Assembly: GCA_902764915.1 (NCBI GenBank)
Contig: CACWXY010000004.1
Location: forward strand, 1 to 64,000
Direction of reading: 5' to 3'
DNA: 64,000 nt
Source: an uncultured Eubacteriales bacterium
Lineage (GTDB): Bacteria > Bacillota > Clostridia > Christensenellales > Aristaeellaceae
Shown: positions 1 to 5,824 of the stretch, in pieces
How positions within the stretch are numbered: position 1 is the stretch's first letter
How the letters are laid out: every line of letters begins with the position of its first letter
Made by a program: the position numbers and the translations under genes
The notes under the pieces: model-generated
The model's database searches: none
Told to the model about the DNA's origin: nothing
The model's input: the letters and a program-made list of their open reading frames with translations, nothing else

Positions 1-18
1 TTGGCATACTTATAAAAC

Positions 19-70
19 AGACATATCCCCAGTGAACGCAGATTGTCTATTGCTCACTGGGGATATGTCT
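19..70 (-). terminator. Long-stem terminator-like hairpin
   Basis: Positions 19-35 and 54-70 form a perfect 17-bp inverted repeat around an 18-nt loop. It lies just downstream of the leftward gene ending at 95 and is followed on that strand by a U-rich stretch (TGTTTTAT). It probably ends that transcript. The stem is long enough to work in both directions or to be a protein-binding palindrome. Confidence 0.6.
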
Positions 71-94
71 ATTTTGCACCTGTCTATCTACCCT

Positions 95-454
95 TTACGT
101 ACATTCGTGTGCATACTTAGCCAACGCTGCCAGATCTTCGGCCTTAACGATCACTTCATCCGGTGGTGGTGCTGTGACAGGAGGGGCAAAATAGACACGA
201 TAGCTCATGCACCGCATGTTACGTGACAAGGACACAAGCTTTTCAATTGGAACTGTCTCTAGGATTTGATCAATCAGTTTGGACAGTACCGACCGAATCA
301 GCGAAATATCGCGCCAGCCGTATGGAATCGCTCGGAGCCGCTTTTCCATTTCATCTTTTGCATGATCAATTTCCTGTAGACTGGCATAGAGAGTGAACAG
401 CGCATTAGTTTCACTTGCCCGTAATCGCATGGTTTTCTCATTCTCATCAGGCAT
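95..454 (-). CDS. Hypothetical phage protein, 119 aa
   Basis: I do not recognise a family. The reading frame is open further upstream, but the ATG at 454 is chosen because AAAGGAGG stands 8 nt before it and the promoter at 531-559 lies upstream. The protein is largely helical and charged in its first 75 residues, with a proline cluster (PPVTAPPPDE) near residue 95. It is the last gene seen on the left of the element and has a private promoter that resembles the promoter of the Cro-like gene at 19,360. It is therefore probably controlled by the phage repressor, unlike its immediate neighbours. Confidence 0.7.
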   Translation of the reverse strand: MPDENEKTMRLRASETNALFTLYASLQEIDHAKDEMEKRLRAIPYGWRDISLIRSVLSKLIDQILETVPIEKLVSLSRNMRCMSYRVYFAPPVTAPPPDEVIVKAEDLAALAKYAHECT

Positions 455-530
455 TGTTTCGGCCTCCTTTGAAACGGTCAAAATGATAATTTGACAGGTT
501 CGTGTGTCTGCAATTTTTAGATGCAAGCCA

Positions 531-594
531 ATTGTAATCTGCTTTATGTAGATTGTCAATAGGTTTTCGAGGGAAAAATCTATGTTTTGCAGAT
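531..594 (-). promoter_or_regulatory. Repressor-type promoter with two operator-like sites
   Basis: Read leftward there is TTGACA (559-554), exactly 17 nt, then TACAAT (536-531). The spacer itself is an imperfect palindrome of the form ATCTRC-N5-GYAGAT (537-553). A second 17-nt site of the same type lies upstream at 578-594. The arrangement matches the promoter at 19,429-19,491 almost base for base, which points to control by the same phage regulator (CI-like or Cro-like). The operator role is inferred. Confidence 0.8.
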
Positions 595-627
595 TTTTCT
601 ATAGTCCTGTGTTTTTCGTGCCAAAAT

Positions 628-658
628 AAAAAAAAAGACCGGGCATCCGCGCCCGGTC
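628..658 (-). terminator. Rho-independent terminator of the secreted-protein gene
   Basis: GACCGGGC (637-644) pairs with GCCCGGTC (651-658) around a 6-nt loop. On the leftward strand the stem is followed by a run of nine or more T. It sits 16 nt past the stop of the gene at 674-1408. Confidence 0.92.
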
Positions 659-673
659 AGGGTTTTACGTTAT

Positions 674-1408
674 TTACTTTGCCGTGATACTCCAGCCCAG
701 CCCGTCATAGCTGCTGTACAGCCGTATTGCATAGGCCGTTGCGCCGTCAATGGGTTTCAGAATCATGTCATAGGAGTACGCCTCACCTTTGGTCAGCTCG
801 GCTATCAGGCTTGAATCATAGGATCTTTTCCATTCCTGCTCTGTACAATACCACAGTTCTACAATGAAACTTCCCAGACTATCATTGGACGGATCCACGG
901 CCACCGTTGCGATTGTCGGCCCGGTCAGTGTGAACATGTCTGTAAACACACTGCAATTGCCGGAAAAGCCGGTAAACATGCCGATCATGGAAAGGGGTTC
1001 AACGGTCAGCGTCCAGTCACCGCTCGTCTCAATCATGGCCGTGTAGCTTCCTTCTTCGCTCACCAGCGCCTCCGCTATCCCGGATCCATACGGGTTCAGT
1101 TCGATATCCTTAGAGCCGCCGCTGATCTTCACCGGGTTGTACATTTCCTTGTCGGTACAGGTCAGGGTAATCCGTGCGGGTATACCTGTCACCGCGATCT
1201 GTTCGACCGAGGTTCCGTGACCTGAGATCGTTACCGCTTCGCTCGGATCCCGTGTAGCCGTTCGGCTCTGGAGCTCCGCGTTGAGTTCGTCAATCGCCGC
1301 TTGGATCTCGGCATCATCCGCGCCGCGCCAGTCATCGGTCAGCACATCCGCAAGCGCACCTGTAACGGGCAGGAGCAGGGCAAGCAACAAAGCAAACATT
1401 TTCTTCAT
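674..1408 (-). CDS. Secreted protein of unknown function (prophage cargo candidate)
   Basis: A 244-aa protein with a clear signal peptide: MKK start, hydrophobic core FALLLALLLPVTG and cleavage after ALA near residue 20. The mature part begins with a short acidic helical segment (DDAEIQAAIDELNAEL) followed by a beta-rich region. That segment resembles the helical lead seen in many secreted proteins of rumen and gut Clostridia. It has its own promoter (1435-1464), a strong RBS (AAGGAGGT) and its own terminator (628-658). It is therefore an independent unit inside the prophage, as expected of a moron gene that could alter the lysogen surface. The function is unknown. Confidence 0.8.
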   Translation of the reverse strand: MKKMFALLLALLLPVTGALADVLTDDWRGADDAEIQAAIDELNAELQSRTATRDPSEAVTISGHGTSVEQIAVTGIPARITLTCTDKEMYNPVKISGGSKDIELNPYGSGIAEALVSEEGSYTAMIETSGDWTLTVEPLSMIGMFTGFSGNCSVFTDMFTLTGPTIATVAVDPSNDSLGSFIVELWYCTEQEWKRSYDSSLIAELTKGEAYSYDMILKPIDGATAYAIRLYSSYDGLGWSITAK

Positions 1409-1434
1409 GGGGCAGTACCTCCTTTTCAGTCCTT

Positions 1435-1464
1435 ATTATATCCTCGTTTTCCGTCAGTCCACAA
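1435..1464 (-). promoter_or_regulatory. Promoter of the secreted-protein gene
   Basis: Read leftward: TTGTGG (1464-1459), an 18-nt spacer, then a perfect TATAAT (1440-1435). An AAGGAGGT ribosome binding site follows before the ATG at 1408. No operator palindrome overlaps it, so it may be active in the lysogen. Confidence 0.7.
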
Positions 1465-1466
1465 GT

Positions 1467-1494
1467 AAAAAAGCCGAGGGAGTTCCCTCAGCTT
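1467..1494 (-). terminator. Terminator of the RHH-like gene
   Basis: AAGC-GAGGGA pairs with TCCCTC-GCTT around a 2-nt turn (1471-1494), with one wobble pair. It is followed leftward by TTTTTT. It lies directly after the stop codon at 1496. Confidence 0.85.
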
Positions 1495-1495
1495 T

Positions 1496-1945
1496 TTACC
1501 ATCTCTCAACTTCACAGTTAGCACGCGCATCATCTGCCAATGTGGATTCTTGGCCGTCGTACCAGAAGTCAAGCTGTCTGGTGTCAATTCCCTCTTCGAT
1601 AGCTTGGCGAAGAATGTCATCCTTGAGATCAAGATAACCATAGTCATCGGAAGCACCTTCCGGCACAATGCACTCTGCATAAAGAACGAATCCGTCGATC
1701 TCACCCATTAGGAAGTTAACGCCATCATTGGAATGTCTGGAAATACCTGCTTCAAACTGGATCCTTGTCATAGTTATATTTCTCCTTTCAAGATCATACC
1801 TAATCAGCTTTTTGATGTAACCTTGCTTGCTTTTCACATTTTCGAGTTGTTCGAGGATATCAGCGTCTGTGTTTTTGTTAAGCTTCATTTTGACTTGCAC
1901 GGCGTTTTCAGCGTCCCACCGTGCGGTGGCTTCCTTGCTTGGCAT
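1496..1945 (-). CDS. RHH-like small regulator with unknown C-terminal domain
   Basis: A 149-aa protein started at the ATG at 1945, 7 nt after GGGAGGAG. The first 60 residues (MPSKEATARWDAENAV, then VKMKLNKNTDADIL and a helix ending in IKKLIRYDLERR) have the beta-helix-helix pattern of ribbon-helix-helix DNA-binding proteins. The last 85 residues are acidic and of no family I recognise. Its promoter carries a 22-bp perfect palindrome over the -10 box, which fits autorepression by a dimeric RHH protein. It has its own terminator and is therefore another free-standing unit. The RHH assignment is by pattern only. Confidence 0.7.
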   Translation of the reverse strand: MPSKEATARWDAENAVQVKMKLNKNTDADILEQLENVKSKQGYIKKLIRYDLERRNITMTRIQFEAGISRHSNDGVNFLMGEIDGFVLYAECIVPEGASDDYGYLDLKDDILRQAIEEGIDTRQLDFWYDGQESTLADDARANCEVERW

Positions 1946-1980
1946 TTTGCTTCTCCTCCCGTCAGGAGCTCCTCCTGATA

Positions 1981-2015
1981 TTGGATAGTGTACACTATCC
2001 AAAAGAATCTGTCAA
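1981..2015 (-). promoter_or_regulatory. Promoter with 22-bp perfect palindromic operator
   Basis: TTGACA (2015-2010), a 17-nt spacer and TACACT (1992-1987) read leftward. A perfect palindrome covers 1981-2002 (half-site TTGGATAGTGT) and so buries the -10 box. Transcription would start next to it and reach the RHH-like gene at 1945. The arrangement predicts strong repression by a dimer bound to the palindrome. Confidence 0.85.
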
Positions 2016-2057
2016 GCACTTTTTTATTGTTGCCCAAAATTTTGCCCATTATCCTCC

Positions 2058-2309
2058 TTATAAATCACTGAACCCGTCATCGGGGTGTTCGTTCAGATAC
2101 TTCTCAGCCGCTGCAATGGCATCATCCCAATTGAACCGGCCCTCAAAGGCCAGAATGGTTTCGGTGGGCTCGGTGTTATGCACGTCCAGCGAATACCGGG
2201 CCAGTTCCCAACGGTAATGGGTTGTGGTCAGGTAGTGCATCATGAAACCCACTTCATAGCCGTTCTTGCTTTCACGGTTCATGCTCCGCATCTTCTCGCG
2301 CCTTGTCAT
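2058..2309 (-). CDS. Hypothetical phage protein, 83 aa
   Basis: Started at the ATG at 2309, which follows AAGAAGGAGGT. The sequence starts MTRREKMRSMNRESKN and ends in an acidic tail (NEHPDDGFSDL). The middle (VGFMMHYLTTTHYRWELARY) has aromatic residues but is not a membrane segment. It is the second gene of the short unit driven from 2622-2650. No family is recognised. Confidence 0.65.
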   Translation of the reverse strand: MTRREKMRSMNRESKNGYEVGFMMHYLTTTHYRWELARYSLDVHNTEPTETILAFEGRFNWDDAIAAAEKYLNEHPDDGFSDL

Positions 2310-2326
2310 CTTTCCGTACCTCCTTC

Positions 2327-2575
2327 TTATGCAAACCGCTTGCACAGGGCAATCAGCTTATCCCTCTGGTGGAAAACCATGTACAGGGCGGTTTTCCGGG
2401 TAATCTTACCGAACGTAGACTTGCTGATCAGGTTGGCCACATCCTCGGCCAGTGTCCACATCTTGTCATATGCCTTATCGGAAGCGTCCTCGTCCGTGTC
2501 CATCAGGTCAGAAGACAGTTTGTCGAGGCGTTCAATCTCTTTCAGCTTGTTCAGCATCTTCTTTTCAGCGGTCAT
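2327..2575 (-). CDS. Hypothetical helical phage protein, 82 aa
   Basis: ATG at 2575 after AAGGAGG. The protein is highly charged and helical, with a probable coiled coil in the first half (MLNKLKEIERLDKLSSDLM), and ends in a basic segment. It is the first gene after the promoter at 2622-2650 and lies 17 nt ahead of the 83-aa gene. The function is unknown. Confidence 0.7.
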   Translation of the reverse strand: MTAEKKMLNKLKEIERLDKLSSDLMDTDEDASDKAYDKMWTLAEDVANLISKSTFGKITRKTALYMVFHQRDKLIALCKRFA

Positions 2576-2595
2576 TGTTTCTTCCTCCTTGTGTC

Positions 2596-2658
2596 AGTTG
2601 CTTTATCAACCTTACGAGCACATTGTAAACTATAAACTTGCTTTTGTCAATACCTTTT
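2596..2658. repeat. 63-bp direct repeat, copy 1 (promoter module)
   Basis: These 63 bp recur at 6088-6150 with two mismatches (at 2604 and 2652). The repeat contains a complete leftward promoter. A weaker copy of the hairpin found at 6183-6218 also follows at about 2697-2726, so the duplicated module is about 130 bp. Confidence 0.9.
2622..2650 (-). promoter_or_regulatory. Promoter of the 2575-2058 unit
   Basis: TTGACA (2650-2645), a 17-nt spacer and TACAAT (2627-2622), read leftward. It is identical in both boxes and spacing to the promoter at 6114-6142. The spacer carries no CI-type operator, so this class may be controlled differently from the promoters at 531 and 19,429. Confidence 0.8.
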
Positions 2659-2789
2659 TTCAACTTTTTTATAACTTTTTGAAAATTTCTTTTTCCGTTG
2701 TCAATCTTAATGTTGACAGCCGGAGGAGGATCCCGGAGGCCCAAAGAAGCTACACCCGGCGAGCATGTCGTTCTGCGGGAGACAAAGAA

Positions 2790-2816
2790 AAAAGGAGCCG
2801 GTGAATCACCGACTCC
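2790..2816 (-). terminator. Terminator of the ADP-ribosylglycohydrolase unit
   Basis: An 11-bp near-perfect stem (2794-2816, left arm GGAGTCGGTGA on the leftward strand) is followed by TTTTTTC. It lies about 30 nt past the stop codon at 2845. Confidence 0.85.
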
Positions 2817-2820
2817 CTGT

Positions 2821-2850
2821 ACTATCATGTACTATCATGTACTATCATGT
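2821..2850. repeat. Three tandem 10-bp repeats over a stop codon
   Basis: ACTATCATGT is repeated exactly three times, and the third unit contains the stop codon of the ADP-ribosylglycohydrolase gene. Because the unit is 10 bp, the leftward strand gains TGA/TAG stops in more than one frame. Confidence 0.95.
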
Positions 2851-3771
2851 ACCACAGCCCCAGACTTTTCCTGCCGCTTCCGCTGCCGCATCCAGCCGTG
2901 TTTTCAGCTTCCCATCAAGGGCCTCTATCCACCGGTCAGGAATCGCGGAGTATCCAAATTCTGCACCGGCCAAACCTCCAACGATTGCACCGGTTGTATC
3001 AGCATCACCGCCCAGATTGACAACGTTGATCAGGATGGATTCAAAGCTGTTATGTTCAAACCATCCCCACAAAGCCGTCTTGAACGTATCCTTTACGTAT
3101 CCTGTAGGCTGTGGATCTGTTACCGTCTCATTGTAATCCTTGCTCTCCTTTAAGCAGGAAACCGCGTCTTCCAGCTTCTGTCCTTGGATCAGTTTACTTA
3201 TAATCTCGCAATAAAGAACACACGCTGTTGCCGCGTCTTCATCCCAGTGCGTCATCTTTGAAACGCCATATGCCACATTATCACGTTCGGCATCATCCGT
3301 ATAGAGAAGGGCAATTGGGGCTGTCCGCATCAGTGTACCATTTCCGCCAGAACGTCCTCTCAGCTGATAATGCGTCATTTCCGAAGCCGCCGCCCATGCT
3401 TTAAGCGAAGGGGACTTAACCCGGCCATATTTGGAAGCAAACTCAATCGCTCTACCACAAGTTCCACCGAGCCCAATCGGTTCTCCACAGAACCACCGGA
3501 CAAATTCAGCACCAATCTGTCTAACCGGATTCTCACCGGGTTTACACTTCATGATACCCTCTGCTACGGCCAAAGTCATAGCTGTGTCATCTGTGCCGCA
3601 ACCGAGACGTGCGCCAATGACACTACCGGGAACAATATCCCGGATTTCCCCAAACCGGGCCGCAATCTCAGCCTGATCCCTAAACTCAGCAGGAGCACCG
3701 AGGCAATCACCTACGGCAACACCATAAAGTACACCACGAATACGATCATACATCTTTTCCTTGACATTCAT
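2845..3771 (-). CDS. ADP-ribosylglycohydrolase (DraG/ARH family)
   Basis: A 308-aa protein that should remove ADP-ribose from a modified protein, nucleic acid or small molecule in the cytoplasm. The three metal-binding signatures of the family are present: GVAVGDCLGAPAEF near residue 16, GCGTDDTAM near 57 and GGDADTTGAIVGGLAGA near 257. The length is normal for the family. The ATG at 3771 overlaps the previous stop (TAATG) with GGAGG 10 nt upstream; the longer open frame runs through the neighbour gene and is rejected. In a phage it may undo host ADP-ribosylation-based defence or regulate host proteins; that role is inference. Confidence 0.9.
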   Translation of the reverse strand: MNVKEKMYDRIRGVLYGVAVGDCLGAPAEFRDQAEIAARFGEIRDIVPGSVIGARLGCGTDDTAMTLAVAEGIMKCKPGENPVRQIGAEFVRWFCGEPIGLGGTCGRAIEFASKYGRVKSPSLKAWAAASEMTHYQLRGRSGGNGTLMRTAPIALLYTDDAERDNVAYGVSKMTHWDEDAATACVLYCEIISKLIQGQKLEDAVSCLKESKDYNETVTDPQPTGYVKDTFKTALWGWFEHNSFESILINVVNLGGDADTTGAIVGGLAGAEFGYSAIPDRWIEALDGKLKTRLDAAAEAAGKVWGCGT

Positions 3772-3965
3772 TAGACATTTTCCTCCATTCTTAAAAGGTT
3801 GATACAATCCCGGTAAAGAAATATCCGGCCATTCACTACCAGTTCCCGGTGAGCCAGATACCCGGACAGCCACTCCGCGAAGTTCCGCCTCCCGTATCGG
3901 ATCCTCGCGTTGTGTAGCCACCCCATCAACGCGGCCACCGTGTCAAAGTTCTGAATCACGATCAT
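3771..3965 (-). CDS. Hypothetical phage protein, 64 aa
   Basis: It starts MIVIQNFDTVAAL, overlaps the gene before it by ATGA and shares one base with the gene after it, so it is translationally coupled on both sides. Its C-terminal codons (MEEN, GAGGAA) supply the ribosome binding site of the ADP-ribosylglycohydrolase. The MIVIQ start recurs in the zinc-ribbon protein at 9699-9962. No family is recognised. Confidence 0.75.
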   Translation of the reverse strand: MIVIQNFDTVAALMGWLHNARIRYGRRNFAEWLSGYLAHRELVVNGRIFLYRDCINLLRMEENV

Positions 3966-4240
3966 CTGTTACCCTTCTTTGCCACAAACCTGTCATCGAC
4001 CATGCCCAGCATATTGGTATAGTTCTTAAACCACACAGGAGCCTTGAATACGTTTTTCCGCTGTTTCTGTACCCACGCGCACAGCACCGTGTTGTGTTCC
4101 CTGTGCTTTTCAATCACGGCCAGTGCCTCATCAAGGGTAAAGAAACATTCACTGTTAGCGCACATCCACGCCCGTTCATCACCGGCATTCTGAATCAGCA
4201 CACAGGGCCAGTATTTGTCCCAGTGCTTCTGCTTACTCAT
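3962..4240 (-). CDS. Hypothetical phage protein, 92 aa
   Basis: ATG at 4240, 9 nt after GGGAGG. It overlaps the previous gene by 8 nt and the next by ATGA. The sequence has a Trp/Cys-containing beta-like start (WPCVLIQNAGDERAWMC), a helix (LDEALAVIEKHREH) and a basic end. It might be a small adaptor fold; no function can be given. Confidence 0.7.
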   Translation of the reverse strand: MSKQKHWDKYWPCVLIQNAGDERAWMCANSECFFTLDEALAVIEKHREHNTVLCAWVQKQRKNVFKAPVWFKNYTNMLGMVDDRFVAKKGNR

Positions 4241-4475
4241 AGCCAACAACCTCCCCGTAATAGACTCGGATACCCACGCTCCACAGTTCCATGAAATACC
4301 GTTCCCGGTAACGGTAGACTTTCAGCCGCACAGGATACCGGCCACCAATCACCGTGTCGTGGTCTTCAACAATCACGCCATAATGCGTAACATCCCAGTC
4401 CGTGAAATCATCGTCCGCTTTCATGCGGAACCGGTCACCGTAGTTGCGGATCCCGTAAACGCTTTGCTCCTTCAC
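4233..4475 (-). CDS. Hypothetical beta-rich phage protein, 80 aa
   Basis: Starts MKEQSVYGIRNYGD and overlaps the preceding gene by ATGA. It is rich in Tyr, Val and Arg in an alternating pattern (YPVRLKVYRYRERYFMELW) that suggests a small beta barrel. It is part of the compact chain 4940-3771 in which every gene overlaps the next. Confidence 0.7.
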   Translation of the reverse strand: MKEQSVYGIRNYGDRFRMKADDDFTDWDVTHYGVIVEDHDTVIGGRYPVRLKVYRYRERYFMELWSVGIRVYYGEVVGYE

Positions 4476-4678
4476 TTCTTATCCTCCTGCAATTCATCCC
4501 ACACCTCTTTCAATGCGAGGCCGTCACAGGCGAAACAGCAACCCAGTTCTTTAAGGAACACAACGCGCGTTCCGCACAGGTCATAGGGCTCCCCGACAAC
4601 TGTAAATACCTCGCCAATATGGCTCCAGTATTCACAGTATCTCCGGGAAGCAATCACCACCTTGTCTCCATCTTTCAT
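4472..4678 (-). CDS. Hypothetical small beta-barrel-like protein, 68 aa
   Basis: Starts MKDGDKVVIASRRYCEY. The pattern of a short turn (DGDKV) followed by alternating hydrophobics and a second strand pair (GEVFTVVGEPY) resembles a small SH3-like or KOW-like barrel. The last ten residues (VWDELQEDKK) are a copy of a tail also present at 4675-4731 and, in altered form, at the end of 4930-5196. The ribosome binding site GGAGGATAAGAAGG comes from that upstream copy. Confidence 0.7.
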   Translation of the reverse strand: MKDGDKVVIASRRYCEYWSHIGEVFTVVGEPYDLCGTRVVFLKELGCCFACDGLALKEVWDELQEDKK

Positions 4679-4731
4679 CCCTTCTTATCCTCCTGCAATT
4701 CCTCCCACACGTGACCGGCAAGCTCCATCAT
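4675..4731 (-). CDS. 18-codon mini-ORF, duplicated C-terminal tail
   Basis: Between two genes lies a frame of 18 codons that starts with ATGATG, ends TGA and overlaps both neighbours (ATGA upstream, GGATGA downstream). It encodes a copy of the C-terminal end of the 88-aa protein upstream (ELAGHVWEEL), fused to the QEDKK end of the protein downstream. It is most likely the scar of an unequal recombination that kept translational coupling and an RBS. A functional micropeptide cannot be excluded. Confidence 0.45.
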   Translation of the reverse strand: MMELAGHVWEELQEDKKG

Positions 4732-4732
4732 T
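4695..4732. repeat. 38-bp direct repeat, copy 1 of the tail module
   Basis: Positions 4695-4732 recur at 4947-4984 with two mismatches. A shorter third copy (CTTATCCTCCTGCAATTC followed by TCCCACAC with one change) begins near 4479. All encode C-terminal ends of the type VWEELQEDKK on the leftward strand. Confidence 0.85.
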
Positions 4733-4940
4733 CACGGCATTCCTTTTCAATTCTGGCGCACACAGCACGTTTCACCGCGTCATAATATCTTTGGTCACAG
4801 AACATCTTGAACATTCCTATGAACCGGAGAAACACTTTCCGCTGGGGGCCGGGGAAACAGGAAAGAATGATTTCCCGTTCCCGTGCACCGCCGTTCAAAT
4901 ATCTATGGGCCACATCATAGGCCATCTGTTCACTGGTCAT
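4728..4940 (-). CDS. Hypothetical phage protein, 70 aa
   Basis: Starts MTSEQMAYDVAHRYL and overlaps the upstream gene by 11 nt. The sequence is helical with Arg/Cys-rich ends (FKMFCDQRYYDAVKRAVCAR). No family is recognised. It ends in an ATGA overlap with the 18-codon mini-ORF. Confidence 0.65.
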   Translation of the reverse strand: MTSEQMAYDVAHRYLNGGAREREIILSCFPGPQRKVFLRFIGMFKMFCDQRYYDAVKRAVCARIEKECRE

Positions 4941-5196
4941 CTTTCCGCAATTCCTCCCACACGTGACCGGCGAGCTCCTTCATTGCACCGGGGGTATCCT
5001 GCACAAACTGACAGAACAGGAAGGTCATAAATTCGGATTTGGTCTTCTTCCATTCTTCCTGCGTCATGTGCGGATTCTGAGCCAGCTTCATCTCCAGAAG
5101 CTTCTGGGTCATTTCCTGTCCGAACGGGGTATTCAGCGCCACACGAAGGGCGCTGGATACCTTTTCCACGAATCCATCAAAGTCTTTCGCAATCAT
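4930..5196 (-). CDS. Hypothetical helical phage protein, 88 aa
   Basis: ATG at 5196 after AAGGAGGG. The protein is all-helical with amphipathic character (FDGFVEKVSSALRVAL) and ends ELAGHVWEELRKDDQ. It carries the full-length version of the tail that is duplicated downstream. The function is unknown. Confidence 0.7.
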   Translation of the reverse strand: MIAKDFDGFVEKVSSALRVALNTPFGQEMTQKLLEMKLAQNPHMTQEEWKKTKSEFMTFLFCQFVQDTPGAMKELAGHVWEELRKDDQ

Positions 5197-5210
5197 CGTT
5201 TTGTCCCTCC

Positions 5211-5396
5211 TTAGTTGAGCGCGTGAGACAGGTCAGCAATCGCCACGCGGAGCCGCCTGTCCGCTTCACGGTGACGCTCCTTCTTCACCGGGTCATCTTC
5301 CCGGCACATCCGGTAAAACATCTTTTCCTCGGCATTCTGGAGGGCTTCCAGAACCTTCTGTCCAGCATTGGTTTTGATCTTCATCAGGTTAATCAT
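5211..5396 (-). CDS. Hypothetical helical phage protein, 61 aa
   Basis: ATG at 5396 after AAGGAGGT. Short, charged and predicted helical (VLEALQNAEEKMFYRM and EADRRLRVAIADL), possibly a helical hairpin. It is the second-smallest intact gene of the 6069-2845 unit. Confidence 0.65.
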   Translation of the reverse strand: MINLMKIKTNAGQKVLEALQNAEEKMFYRMCREDDPVKKERHREADRRLRVAIADLSHALN

Positions 5397-5409
5397 TGTC
5401 TATACCTCC

Positions 5410-5811
5410 TTACACATCCAGTCCCCAGCAATGTACAACCGCGAATCCGGCAGGAACCTTATGAACCGTGATCCACCGGGTGAACCGCTTCCCCGTGCAA
5501 TCATACGGGGAGCATATAGGCGGGTATCCAACCGCCGCTTCCGCCATTTCCCGGATCTCATCTTCCGTTTCCCCGTCATCCGGCATAAGGCAGAAATCAT
5601 AACCGCCCTCGCCGTATTCATCACAGACATGCCGCCATTCGTCACGCATGGACTTTTCCAGCGAATCAACACTGTAAGCACTGATCCGGCGAATCTCGCG
5701 CCGCTGTTCCTTGATAATATCCCCCAGTTTTTCAAGGGGCATGTGGTGTTCCCGGCAATATTCCTTGATGAAGTTGATCCTATCGTAAGCGTTCTTCAAA
5801 GCCTTTGACAT
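5410..5811 (-). CDS. Hypothetical phage protein, 133 aa
   Basis: The ATG at 5811 follows GAGGAAACGG; the open frame upstream overlaps the neighbour and is not used. The N-terminal half is helical and charged (KNAYDRINFIKEYCREH), with an acidic stretch (MPDDGETEDEIREM) in the middle. The C-terminal 45 residues are beta-like and aromatic. No family is recognised. Confidence 0.7.
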   Translation of the reverse strand: MSKALKNAYDRINFIKEYCREHHMPLEKLGDIIKEQRREIRRISAYSVDSLEKSMRDEWRHVCDEYGEGGYDFCLMPDDGETEDEIREMAEAAVGYPPICSPYDCTGKRFTRWITVHKVPAGFAVVHCWGLDV

Positions 5812-5824
5812 TGCCGTTTCCTCC

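Noticed and set aside
2565..2828. An 87-codon leftward frame across the duplicated promoter module
   Set aside because: It covers a promoter, a hairpin and a terminator, has no RBS, and its C-terminus overlaps the start of the 82-aa gene.
2821..2850. Possible start of a CRISPR array or origin iterons
   Set aside because: Only three 10-bp units without spacers, located on a stop codon. No AT-rich origin features or cas genes are nearby.
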